Assembly (NCBI RefSeq): GCF_000316605.1 | Contig: NC_019683.1 | Coordinates: 4,138,036-4,202,035 of the forward strand | Source: [Leptolyngbya] sp. PCC 7376 | GTDB taxonomy: Bacteria > Cyanobacteriota > Cyanobacteriia > Cyanobacteriales > MRBY01 | Direction: 5' to 3' | Length of the DNA stretch: 64,000 nt | Part shown: positions 35,501 through 42,878 of the stretch, piece by piece | Layout: every line of letters begins with the position of its first letter | Position numbering within the stretch: the stretch's first letter is position 1 | Translations under genes and position numbers: made by a program | The notes under the pieces: generated by a model | What the model was told of the DNA's origin: nothing | Database searches by the model: none | Seen by the model: only the letters and a program-made list of their open reading frames with translations

Positions 35501-35714
35501 AGAAGACCGGGAGGATAATTACTTGAATTTCCAGAACTATTCCCGCCACCTTGAACATTACCGGGTGTTGCTGGACTGGTGGATACACAACATTGGAGCT
35601 GACTTTCTCGAATAGCTCGACGGTGTAACCATTCACCGATAGATCCGCATAGCGATAACGACTGGCTAACTTAATCTCAATCTGCCTTTGAGGTAGAGGG
35701 TCACTCTGTAGATC
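35501..35714 (-). pseudogene. C-terminal fragment of an upstream phage-like gene
   Basis: Ends NVQGGGNSSGNSSNYPPGLL just before the next gene, while the more protein-like sequence further upstream (IEIKLASRYRYADLSVNGYT) lies in another frame, so there appears to be one frameshift. The 5' end is cut by the IS6-family copy at 35715. Confidence 0.4.
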
Positions 35715-35761
35715 GATTCTGTCAGAGTTGAGTTGTCAAAATATAGCAGCGAAGGAGAAGG

Positions 35762-36299
35762 TTAGGACATAGAACAGAAGGCTATTCTGATGGCATCGAA
35801 CAAATCCTCAGTCTTCTTGATGAGCTTACTTACCTCCTTCTTTAACCTCCCCCAAAACTTCTCTATCTTGTTCAGGTGTGGTGAGTAGGGTGGCAAAAAT
35901 ATCACTTCACATCCTGCCTTCGCCACCAATGTTTGTATTCTTTCCTTTGGATGAACACTGGCATTATCCAGAATAATAATTTGACCCGGAATCAACTCTG
36001 GCACTAAGCAATCCTCTACCCATTGGCAAACTAAGGCGCTGTTGGCATAGCCCTCAAATACCATCGGTGCTATCTGCTCTCCCTCTCGCCATCCTCCAAT
36101 CACGCTAACTCGTTCTATACGATGACCTAACTTCTCTGCGATAAACCTCTCTGACTTATGGCAGTAGCCATACCCATAATCTAAGGTATTATCAAATCCA
36201 CTTTCATCGATATATACGAGTCGTTCTTGGACATACTGCTTCAGTTGTGCCACAAATGCTTTTTCTAATTCTTTATCTCTCTCTTGATATCGATAGGTC
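35762..36299 (-). CDS. IS630-family transposase, downstream frame (DDE)
   Basis: Continues from the frameshift point as KTYRYQERDKELEKAFVAQL, then YIDESGFDNTLDYGYGY, VIGGWREGEQ, IIILDNASVHP and LPPYSPHLNKIEKFW, giving the three acidic residues of the DDE triad (Asp, Asp, Glu). Undamaged relative to the copy at 17966-18526. Production needs a -1 shift from the upstream frame. Confidence 0.8.
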
Positions 36300-36633
36300 T
36301 TTTTTTTCGAGTAAATTCAATTTTCCGTAGAGCTTCACGTCTGGATGCATCACTAATAGACTCTGGCCATTTCTCCGCCATTTCCTTCTGGGTTAGATGC
36401 CCATATTTCTCTGCAAAAGCACGAAAAGCATCTAGATCATTAATCTTCGGTTGAGGGCCTCGACGGTAATCTGTCTTCGGAGCGACTGAACCGATTTTCT
36501 CTCGTCGTTTCAGCCACAGGTCTAGCGTATTTCGGCTAATACCAAAGAAGCGACAGATATCACTTTTTCGTTCACCTTTATCGAAGGCGGCAACAGCTTT
36601 TAGGCGTAAATCAAGACTATGGGGAGCAGGCAT
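36265..36633 (-). CDS. IS630-family transposase, upstream frame (HTH)
   Basis: Begins MPAPHSLDLRLKAVAAFDKG with the paired helix-turn-helix region (SDICRFFGISRNTLDLWLKR, then LTQKEMAEKW). An A8 run followed by G on the minus strand (36307-36300) provides an A-AAA-AAG slip site, and the -1 frame carries the catalytic domain. This is the classic arrangement for programmed frameshifting. Confidence 0.8.
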   Translation of the reverse strand: MPAPHSLDLRLKAVAAFDKGERKSDICRFFGISRNTLDLWLKRREKIGSVAPKTDYRRGPQPKINDLDAFRAFAEKYGHLTQKEMAEKWPESISDASRREALRKIEFTRKKRPIDIKREIKN

Positions 36634-36757
36634 GGCATCTATGTTTATTGCTTCTATCCTATTCTGTCTTAACCCACTCCTTGCCTGCTATATAGGTTTG
36701 AATGTGGCCGTCTGATATTGTTTGAGTCAACTTAAACCATCGCTCTCAAACCGTTCT

Positions 36758-37576
36758 ATGGACTGCCCTCATTGTGACTCGACAAGATTTTCAGTCCTAC
36801 AACGAAAGACTAACCTTGGTTACGATCGCTTTCAGTGTAAAACTTGCCATCGCACCTATAACGAGCGCACTGCAACACCTTTCAATTTCATTGAAGTGCC
36901 TACAGACATCGTCTTTGAAGTTCTATTCTGTCGAATCAGATATAAACTCAGCTATCGCGATGTCGCTGAATTCTATTTGCTTCGTGGATTTCAATTCAGC
37001 CATGAAACTGTTCGGGACTGGGAGGAGCGTTTCCTGCCTTATTTCACCGAACACATTCGAGAAAAACGACGAGGAAAAATAGGGCAAGTCTGGTTTGTTG
37101 ATGAAACTTATGTCCAAGTTTCTGGGCGATGGTGCTATCTATACCGTGGCATTGATCAAGATGGCAATCTTGTGGATGTGAGGCTCTCTGATAAACGGGA
37201 CATGGCAGGGACTAAAGCCTTTTTTGAAATGGCCAGAGAGATATCAGGGGAAAGTCCCGAGCAAGTCTTTACTGATGGTCTTAAGTCATACCCCAGAGCC
37301 ATTGATGAAGAATTAGGAAAAGAGGTGGAGCATCAAGTGATTGGCTGTCAGGGTAATCCAGTGGAGCAAAGTCATCGTGGCCAGAAAGACCGATATTATC
37401 CGACTCTTGGATTTGGAGCCTTGGAATCAGCCCAGAGATTCTGTCAGGCTTTTGATGAGGTGAATAATGTTCTGAGACCTCGTCGTCAAATGGGAGAAGT
37501 AGTGTCTTCGTCTGAACGAAGAGATAGGTTTCTCCAAAGAATCGAAGCATTACACAGCATTTTCAATGCCGCTTAA
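36758..37576 (+). CDS. IS6-family transposase, copy 1
   Basis: 272 aa from ATG 36758 (MDCPHCDSTRF). An N-terminal zinc ribbon (CPHC, CKTC) precedes an IS240/IS26-type DDE domain: WFVDETYVQVSGRWCYLYRG, FTDGLKSYPRA and NPVEQSHRGQKDRY. Nearly identical to copy 2; the visible difference is Gln for Lys in ETYVQ/ETYVK. It looks intact and could serve both copies in trans. Confidence 0.9.
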   Translation: MDCPHCDSTRFSVLQRKTNLGYDRFQCKTCHRTYNERTATPFNFIEVPTDIVFEVLFCRIRYKLSYRDVAEFYLLRGFQFSHETVRDWEERFLPYFTEHIREKRRGKIGQVWFVDETYVQVSGRWCYLYRGIDQDGNLVDVRLSDKRDMAGTKAFFEMAREISGESPEQVFTDGLKSYPRAIDEELGKEVEHQVIGCQGNPVEQSHRGQKDRYYPTLGFGALESAQRFCQAFDEVNNVLRPRRQMGEVVSSSERRDRFLQRIEALHSIFNAA

Positions 37577-37647
37577 CAACAGGCTTATCGAAGAAAAATG
37601 ATGTTTCGTCTTGGATGCCAACTTGGCTACCCAATCCTGACATTTTC

Positions 37648-38171
37648 CAAAAAATAATGTGGCCGTGCCTGATCCAAACAACTTTCTTTTTTCTGTAGCT
37701 TCAGGAGAACAGCGATCGCGGGGTATTGAGTTGGATGTCATTGGTAGAGTGAGTGATGGCTTTAATATTGTGGCGAATTACGCCTATATTGACGGCGAAA
37801 TCACAGAAGATAACGCAGATGCCGGAGGAAACAGCGATAAAGGCAACAAACTGTTTAATGTGCCAGAACACAACGCTAACCTCTGGGCTACATATGAGAT
37901 CCAAAAGGGTCCTCTTACTGGTTTAACAATTGGGGGAGGAGTAAATGTGGTCAGCGAGCGTTTTGGCGACAATGCTAATTCTTTCCTACTCGATGGCTAT
38001 GTTTTAGCTAATGCCCTAATTGCCTATGAAAAGGATGATTGGCGAGCAGCTTTAAATTTCCGCAACCTTTTTGATGTTGACTACATTGAAGGAACTGGGA
38101 ACAGCCGAAATAGTGAAATTAATCCAGGTGAAGGATTTACTGTTATTGGCTCACTATCTGTAGAGTTTTAA
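37648..38171 (+). pseudogene. TonB-dependent receptor, C-terminal fragment
   Basis: Reads VAVPDPNNFLFSVASGEQRS, then RGIELDV, LFNVPEHNANLWATYE, GGGVNVVSERFGD and RNLFDVDYIEG, closing with a terminal Phe (SLSVEF). These are the last beta strands of a siderophore-type outer-membrane barrel, and the final aromatic residue is the usual BAM recognition signal. The plug and most strands are missing because the IS6 element abuts the 5' side. Not functional as a receptor. Confidence 0.8.
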
Positions 38172-38180
38172 ATCAAATCC

Positions 38181-38245
38181 AAAACAGTAGCCAGATTTGT
38201 AGAAGCGGCAGGACAAATTACTTCTATAAATTTGGCTACTGTTTT
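38181..38245 (+). terminator. Hairpin after the TonB-receptor fragment
   Basis: Two arms of about 25 bases (38181-38205 and 38221-38245) pair with two mismatches around a 15-base loop; TTTT closes the second arm. A strong transcription terminator for the receptor gene is likely. Confidence 0.65.
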
Positions 38246-38436
38246 GTCAGAACAGGCAAAATCACACAATCTCGATTCAATCTATTTGCGCCTAAGTCCT
38301 AAAGGCATAAAAAAAACTTTAAGGTTTTCCCCATCCGGCTCCAATACGAGTTTGATATCAGCATCAAATTTTTGCCCTGGATAGAATGATTAGAGAGGAT
38401 AATGATCAAACTCTCTTTACTTCAATAAGAAGCTCT

Positions 38437-38856
38437 ATGCCAGCCCGCGATTACTACCATGAAACAGTCTGCAAAGCACTAGAGAAAGACGGCTGGCAAA
38501 TTACTCATGACCCTTACCGTCTTAAGCTTACCCGTCGAAGGAATCTATACATTGACCTAGGCGCAGAACAACTCATTGCCGCAGAAAAAGATATTCAGAA
38601 AATTGCTATCGAAGTCAAAAGTTTCCGCAGTGCCTCCGAGATGAAGGATTTAGAAGAAGCTGTGGGTCAGTTTGTTTTATACGAAAGATTGCTCAAACGC
38701 TATGAACCAGATCGTAAACTGTATTTAGCCGTATCAGACGACGTACAACAATCTATTTTCGAAGAAGAGGCCGGACAAGTACTACTGGAAGACCAAATCA
38801 TTCGCTTAGTTACCTTCAATATTAATCAAGAGGCAATTACCCGATGGATAACTTAA
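38437..38856 (+). CDS. xisH: XisH family protein
   Basis: 139 aa from ATG 38437, giving the canonical MPARDYYHETV..LEKDGWQITHDPY start; an upstream in-frame ATG (38386) would add residues not found in the family. XisH was named as a controlling factor for excision of the fdxN element in heterocyst-forming cyanobacteria, but the family is widespread and has a PD-(D/E)XK nuclease-like core (IDLGAEQLIAAEK..IAIEVKSF). It overlaps xisI by 13 bases. No xisF recombinase of the fdxN type is present, so the fdxN role should not be assumed. Confidence 0.92.
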   Translation: MPARDYYHETVCKALEKDGWQITHDPYRLKLTRRRNLYIDLGAEQLIAAEKDIQKIAIEVKSFRSASEMKDLEEAVGQFVLYERLLKRYEPDRKLYLAVSDDVQQSIFEEEAGQVLLEDQIIRLVTFNINQEAITRWIT

Positions 38857-39179
38857 AACAACTAAAGCAAGCCGCTATCCAGGTACTACAGGACTATTAC
38901 GACTTTCTCGGTCAAGACCCAGATAGTGAACTACAACTAATCATCGACGAGAACAATAATCACTATCTACTATTAGAAACTGGGTGGTATAAAAATCAAC
39001 GCATCTATGGAAGCTTAATTCATATTGATCTACTCAAAGGAAAAATTTGGATTCAGAACGACAGTACTGAAGAGGGTATAGCCAACGAACTCGTCAAACT
39101 TGGTATCCCTCCAGAACAAATTGTTTTAGCTTTTAAAAGCATCGAGCGTAGAAAAATTACGGATTTTGCTGTGGCATAA
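38844..39179 (+). CDS. xisI: XisI family protein
   Basis: 111 aa, beginning MDNLKQLKQAAIQVLQDYYD with the family features LIIDENNNHYLLLETGW and IHIDLLKGKIWIQNDSTEEG. Nearly always paired with XisH, with which it overlaps here, so translational coupling and complex formation are likely. The pair sits between inverted IS6 copies as possible cargo. Confidence 0.92.
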   Translation: MDNLKQLKQAAIQVLQDYYDFLGQDPDSELQLIIDENNNHYLLLETGWYKNQRIYGSLIHIDLLKGKIWIQNDSTEEGIANELVKLGIPPEQIVLAFKSIERRKITDFAVA

Positions 39180-39190
39180 CGATAAAATAT

Positions 39191-39388
39191 TTAACTCTCA
39201 AAAAAAATTAACGTTTCCGGTAAAAATAAACCAGTACCTCTAAAATCAACAACTCGATATTCATTAGGTATCCCACGACCGAGCATTATTGTTCTAATAA
39301 AACCTCGTAACCACTGGCGACCATTCCAAAAATCACTGAATCTCCTAATTGAAACTTTGAAGATCGTTGACCCTGCCCTACTAAGCAT
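39191..39388 (-). CDS. Possible small protein or fragment, 65 aa
   Basis: Ends 11 bases from xisI, converging on it. The sequence FIRTIMLGRGIPNEYRVVDF is protein-like but no family is recognised and the start falls inside a hairpin arm (39370-39386). Possibly the C-terminal remnant of a longer gene. Confidence 0.2.
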   Translation of the reverse strand: MLSRAGSTIFKVSIRRFSDFWNGRQWLRGFIRTIMLGRGIPNEYRVVDFRGTGLFLPETLIFFES

Positions 39389-39445
39389 AAAAAAGATTGG
39401 CTGGAAAAACTAAACAAACTATCCATACGCTTAGTAGGGCAGGGT
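39370..39445. repeat. 17-bp perfect inverted repeat, 42-base loop
   Basis: ACCCTGCCCTACTAAGC (39370-39386) and its exact complement (39429-39445). Could be the ends of a tiny MITE or a stable hairpin; flanks show no target duplication that I can see. Confidence 0.6.
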
Positions 39446-39505
39446 GTAAACTGCTTGCCAACCTCTTGTTTTATAAGCTTTTCAGTGGCTAAAAGCTTCT
39501 GAGTT

Positions 39506-40487
39506 GAAAATGTCAGGATTGGGTAGCCAAGTTGGCATCCAAGACGAAACATCATTTTTCTTCGATAAGCCTGTTGTTAAGCGGCATTGAAAATGCTGTG
39601 TAATGCTTCGATTCTTTGGAGAAACCTATCTCTTCGTTCAGACGAAGACACTACTTCTCCCATTTGACGACGAGGTCTCAGAACATTATTCACCTCATCA
39701 AAAGCCTGACAGAATCTCTGGGCTGATTCCAAGGCTCCAAATCCAAGAGTCGGATAATATCGGTCTTTCTGGCCACGATGACTTTGTTCCACTGGATTAC
39801 CCTGACAGCCAATCACTTGATGCTCCACCTCTTTTCCTAATTCTTCATCAATGGCTCTGGGGTATGACTTAAGACCATCAGTAAAGACTTGCTCGGGACT
39901 TTCCCCTGATATCTCTCTGGCCATTTCAAAAAAGGCTTTAGTCCCTGCCATGTCCCGTTTATCAGAGAGCCTCACATCCACAAGATTGCCATCTTGATCA
40001 ATGCCACGGTATAGATAGCACCATCGCCCAGAAACTTTGACATAAGTTTCATCAACAAACCAGACTTGCCCTATTTTTCCTCGTCGTTTTTCTCGAATGT
40101 GTTCGGTGAAATAAGGCAGGAAACGCTCCTCCCAGTCCCGAACAGTTTCATGGCTGAATTGAAATCCACGAAGCAAATAGAATTCAGCGACATCGCGATA
40201 GCTGAGTTTATATCTGATTCGACAGAATAGAACTTCAAAGACGATGTCTGTAGGCACTTCAATGAAATTGAAAGGTGTTGCAGTGCGCTCGTTATAGGTG
40301 CGATGGCAAGTTTTACACTGAAAGCGATCGTAACCAAGGTTAGTCTTTCGTTGTAGGACTGAAAATCTTGTCGAGTCACAATGAGGGCAGTCCATAGAAC
40401 GGTTTGAGAGCGATGGTTTAAGTTAACTCAAACAATATCAGACGGTCACATTCAAACCTATTTTGACAACTCAACTCTGACAGAATC
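39506..40487 (-). mobile_element. IS6-family element copy 2 (uninterrupted)
   Basis: About 982 bp, inverted relative to copy 1 and with the same imperfect ends. No 8-bp target duplication is found, as expected if IS6-mediated rearrangement joined different flanks. It truncates the duplicated 77-aa phage-like gene on its right. Confidence 0.8.
39577..40395 (-). CDS. IS6-family transposase, copy 2
   Basis: 272 aa, same domains as copy 1 (zinc ribbon CPHC/CKTC; DDE motifs VDETYVKVSG, FTDGLKSYPRA, EQSHRGQKDRY). Lys in ETYVK matches the common form of the family. Complete and apparently functional. Confidence 0.9.
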   Translation of the reverse strand: MDCPHCDSTRFSVLQRKTNLGYDRFQCKTCHRTYNERTATPFNFIEVPTDIVFEVLFCRIRYKLSYRDVAEFYLLRGFQFSHETVRDWEERFLPYFTEHIREKRRGKIGQVWFVDETYVKVSGRWCYLYRGIDQDGNLVDVRLSDKRDMAGTKAFFEMAREISGESPEQVFTDGLKSYPRAIDEELGKEVEHQVIGCQGNPVEQSHRGQKDRYYPTLGFGALESAQRFCQAFDEVNNVLRPRRQMGEVVSSSERRDRFLQRIEALHSIFNAA

Positions 40488-40547
40488 TTTTTTGTGGCTT
40501 TGGCGCTGCAAATCACCTCGATTTTGGTGAGAAATACCCTGGAATAA
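40488..40547 (+). pseudogene. 3' fragment of the 77-aa phage-like gene
   Basis: Reads FVALALQITSILVRNTLE before TAA, identical to the C-terminus of the gene at 34836-35069, and is cut by IS6 copy 2. It shows that arm B once held the same gene as arm A. Confidence 0.8.
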
Positions 40548-40765
40548 TCTTTCCTTGTTTCCAGAGCGCGTCGTGATATCTTTGTATGGCCAATCACACC
40601 ATAGTGGCCTCAATGACGATTCCATTCTCATTAAGGAACTGAGGACAGAAGTCCTAGGTGATTTTCCCAGTTTCGGATTAATCAAGGAAACAAACTTGAC
40701 ATTCCTATTTGAAATGGTTACGACTGGTTCTGTTTGAAAAACGAATATAACCAGTAAAAAAACAC

Positions 40766-40804
40766 GGCTCGGTAGCTCAGTTGGTTAGAGCAGGGGACTC
40801 ATAA
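40766..40804 (+). other. tRNA(CAU) 5' half at a putative attachment site (B)
   Basis: Same 39 bases as site A: acceptor strand GGCTCGG, D-arm GCTC..GAGC, stem GGGGA and loop CTCATAA. The following AGCTCTTGCCCCGCTCG cannot complete the anticodon stem or acceptor. Sequence departs from site A right after CATAAGC, which marks the likely recombination crossover. Confidence 0.75.
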
Positions 40805-41084
40805 GCTCTTGCCCCGCTCGAAAAGTATTTATCACAATCAAATTCCGTCAGTAAGTTTGTACTCAAAACCGATGCAATACAAGAGGTTTGATGTATTTGT
40901 ACTTAGTTGGTTGAGTTCGTTCGATATGCGACTTTTGTTTGTCTAGATTTTGTCTAGACGGTTAATCGCTTTTAAGCAGCTTGATATTCGAAGTTCCTTA
41001 ATGCTGGATGGTTGCACTATTCGGATAGAAAATTATGGTTTAGTGCAAGAGGTTTAGAATAAAAGTAACTACGACGGTTTAGCT
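40805..41084 (+). promoter_or_regulatory. Integrase-type upstream remnant and leader of the next operon
   Basis: Contains GTACTTAGTTGGTTGAG and GTCTAGATTTTGTCTAGAC (40941-40959), the same elements found before integrase B, yet no integrase follows here. The remainder is an AT-rich leader for the gene at 41085. Either an integrase gene was replaced by the HNH cassette or the cassette sits inside the element behind a duplicated promoter. Confidence 0.45.
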
Positions 41085-41438
41085 ATGGCTCAAGTACTTT
41101 TAGACTTACCCGATGATCTTGCCGAGCAGGTACAAGCCCTTGCTCAAAGTGATCGTCTTGGTGAAGTACTATCTATTGGCTTAAATCAGCCTGTGATGCC
41201 AGCCCATATTTATAGCTATATCCTCGGTTTTCTGATTAGCAATCCATCCCCTGAAGCAATCGCCGAATTTCGTCCGACCCCAGATATGCAGAAAAGATTG
41301 CAGACATTGCTAGAGCGCAACCAAGCTGGGACATTAACATCTCAAGAAGAGTCTGAGTTGCAGGAATATGAACGCATCGAACATTTAATTGTGATGCTCA
41401 AGCTCGGTAATCTTAAGAGTTTGCCGACTGCTGCATGA
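41085..41438 (+). CDS. Hypothetical protein paired with HNH nuclease, 117 aa
   Basis: Begins MAQVLLDLPDDLAEQVQALA, resembling small DNA-binding antitoxin-like N-termini, with a helical C-terminal half rich in Glu. Its stop overlaps the start of the HNH gene (ATGA), so the two are cotranslated. Such two-gene cassettes are common in cyanobacteria. An immunity or regulator role is suggested only by the pairing. Confidence 0.7.
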   Translation: MAQVLLDLPDDLAEQVQALAQSDRLGEVLSIGLNQPVMPAHIYSYILGFLISNPSPEAIAEFRPTPDMQKRLQTLLERNQAGTLTSQEESELQEYERIEHLIVMLKLGNLKSLPTAA

Positions 41439-41833
41439 GCTATATCTCCAATAAACTCCGAGAACAGGTTATCCAACGGGCAAATGCTTGTTGTGAGTAT
41501 TGTCGAATACCTGCGAATATCGGTTTCTTTCCCCATGAGATCGACCACATCATTGCGGAAAAACATGACGGTGCAACAGAGCTAGAAAACTTAGCCTATG
41601 CTTGTTGGCGATGTAATCGATATAAGGGTTCTGACTTAGGTTCCTTTGATCCGATTACCGATGAATTCACGTTTCTCTATCACCCACGTAATCAGAATTG
41701 GTCTGAGCACTTTTCCTTGGAAGAAGACCGTATTGTTGGTCAAACGCCAGTTGGTAGAACCACAGAAAAGTTATTGCAGTTTAATACCCCAGAGCGACAG
41801 CGAGAACGACGTTTATATCTGCTTAAGGCGTAG
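41435..41833 (+). CDS. HNH endonuclease
   Basis: 132 aa. CEYCRIP and CWRCNRYKGSDL supply two zinc-binding Cys pairs, and EIDHIIAEKHDG and ENLAYACWRCN carry the H-N-H catalytic residues. A stand-alone domain of usual length with no fused targeting module. It may be a toxin, a homing-type nuclease or a defence effector; its partner upstream overlaps it by four bases. Confidence 0.9.
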   Translation: MSYISNKLREQVIQRANACCEYCRIPANIGFFPHEIDHIIAEKHDGATELENLAYACWRCNRYKGSDLGSFDPITDEFTFLYHPRNQNWSEHFSLEEDRIVGQTPVGRTTEKLLQFNTPERQRERRLYLLKA

Positions 41834-42031
41834 GAAAATTCCACAAAAGTCTTGAATTTCTCCAGACAATAAATAATGGCTCAGTTCTACGCGGTGGATA
41901 TCCGGGGCTTTCTAGTCACTATTTTCTTCGTCAAAGGTTTCTCTCTGAAAAAAGAGAGTTCAGCAACTGGTAGTGGTGCACTAGTAATGGTTGTGGAAGA
42001 ATAGGGGCAAGATTAAACGTCAAGTCTCACC

Positions 42032-42331
42032 GTGCTCACTTGCCCTCAATGTCAGTCTCCCAGCACCATTAAATATGGTCACACCCATTCGGGAAAGCAG
42101 CGCTATCGTTGCCATGAATGTGGTCGCCAGTTTGTGGAACATCCTGCCCACCCTCCCATTGCAACTGACACTCGTCAATTGATTGACCGTCTCCTATTAG
42201 AACGTCTCTCTCTCGCTGGTATCACTCGTGCCACAGGGGTCTCTCTGCGCTGGCTACAGTACTATGTCAATGCCAAATTAGAGACTGTGCCTCACGAGTT
42301 ACCTGTGACTCAAAAAAAAGAGGGCAACTGA
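42032..42331 (+). CDS. insA: IS1 InsA-like protein
   Basis: 99 aa with a GTG start; zinc ribbon CPQC..CHEC and helix-turn-helix LSLAGITRATGVSLRWLQYY. In IS1, InsA binds the ends and represses transposition. The frame ends soon after an A8 run (42312-42319), where a -1 shift continues into InsB. Confidence 0.85.
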   Translation: MLTCPQCQSPSTIKYGHTHSGKQRYRCHECGRQFVEHPAHPPIATDTRQLIDRLLLERLSLAGITRATGVSLRWLQYYVNAKLETVPHELPVTQKKEGN

Positions 42332-42339
42332 CCATCGAA

Positions 42340-42741
42340 ATGGATGAATTGTGGTCTTTTGTCGGTAGTAAAGGTGAGAAAGCATGGATTTGGCTGGCTC
42401 TTGACCGAGACACCCGAGAGGTGGTGGGATATGCCATCGGAGACCGTAGTCAAAAGACTGCGAAACAATTATGGGATTCTCTGCCTCCTGTGTATCGTCA
42501 GTGTGCGCTGGTCTACACCGATTATTGGGATGCCTATGGCTGTGTCTTACCGAGTAAACGTCATCGAGTTGTGGGCAAGGAGACTGGACAAACAAATCAT
42601 ATTGAGAGATTCAACAACACTCTACGTCAGAGAACGTCCCGCTTAGTCCGTCAGGCACTTTCCTTCTCGAAGAAGTGGGAAAACCACATTGGAGCAGTGG
42701 TCTATTTTCTCAGACACTATAATCTCTCTCTTCAGTTATGA
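42340..42741 (+). CDS. insB: IS1 InsB-like transposase frame
   Basis: Carries EMDELWSFVGSKGEKAWIWL, VYTDYWDAYGCVLP and ETGQTNHIERFNNTLRQR, the IS1 catalytic signature. It lies in the -1 frame relative to InsA; shifting at the A8 run gives ..KKRGQLTIEMDELW.. as the InsAB' transposase. Confidence 0.88.
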   Translation: MDELWSFVGSKGEKAWIWLALDRDTREVVGYAIGDRSQKTAKQLWDSLPPVYRQCALVYTDYWDAYGCVLPSKRHRVVGKETGQTNHIERFNNTLRQRTSRLVRQALSFSKKWENHIGAVVYFLRHYNLSLQL

Positions 42742-42771
42742 CCATTACTTGTGCATCACTACCCAGCAACT

Positions 42772-42878
42772 TTGTGCTTGCATCCTATGTAGGTTAAGGA
42801 TTACAATACACCAGTACTTGGTTAGTACGGTACGCTCAATATTCGGTTGGTTCTTGTCTAGATTTTGTCTAGACAAAT
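42772..42878 (+). promoter_or_regulatory. Integrase B promoter region with paired GTCTAGA sites
   Basis: GTCTAGATTTTGTCTAGAC (42856-42874) ends four bases before the start codon; each TCTAGA is a palindrome and the pair is spaced 11 bases. CAGTACTTGGTTAGTACGG and CTCAATATTCGGTTGG lie upstream. The position over the start suggests repression of its own synthesis. Confidence 0.5.

Larger units (their letters stand above)
35744..36692 (-). mobile_element. IS630-family element inside IS6 copy 1
   Basis: Terminal repeats TAGCAGCGAAGGAGAAGG and the complement of TAGCAGGCAAGGAGTGGG bound the element, with TA at each flank as expected for IS630. Comparison with IS6 copy 2 proves the empty site. Confidence 0.85.
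35715..37647 (+). mobile_element. IS6-family element copy 1, itself interrupted by IS630
   Basis: Ends are imperfect inverted repeats: GATTCTGTCAGAGTTGAGTT on the left and the complement of GAAAATGTCAGGATTGGGT on the right. An IS630 element (35744-36692) sits between the left end and the transposase. Removing it and one TA gives CAAAATAGGTTTG, exactly the sequence of the uninterrupted copy 2 at 39506-40487, which is inverted relative to this one. Confidence 0.8.
40488..40804. repeat. Inverted repeat arm B (tRNA half plus phage-like gene end)
   Basis: Counterpart of 34579-34893 in reverse orientation, with only scattered differences visible by eye. It ends just after the anticodon loop of the tRNA half. 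Confidence 0.8.
41969..42763 (+). mobile_element. Intact IS1-family element with 8-bp target duplication
   Basis: Ends GGTAGTGGTGCACTAGTAAT and the complement of GGTAGTGATGCACAAGTAAT bound a 795-bp element. CAGCAACT is repeated directly at 41961-41968 and 42764-42771. Both transposase frames look undamaged, so this is the most likely active IS1 copy here. Confidence 0.9.

Noticed and set aside
38437-39179. An fdxN excision element
   Set aside because: XisH/XisI alone do not indicate it; no xisF-type recombinase or nif genes are present.
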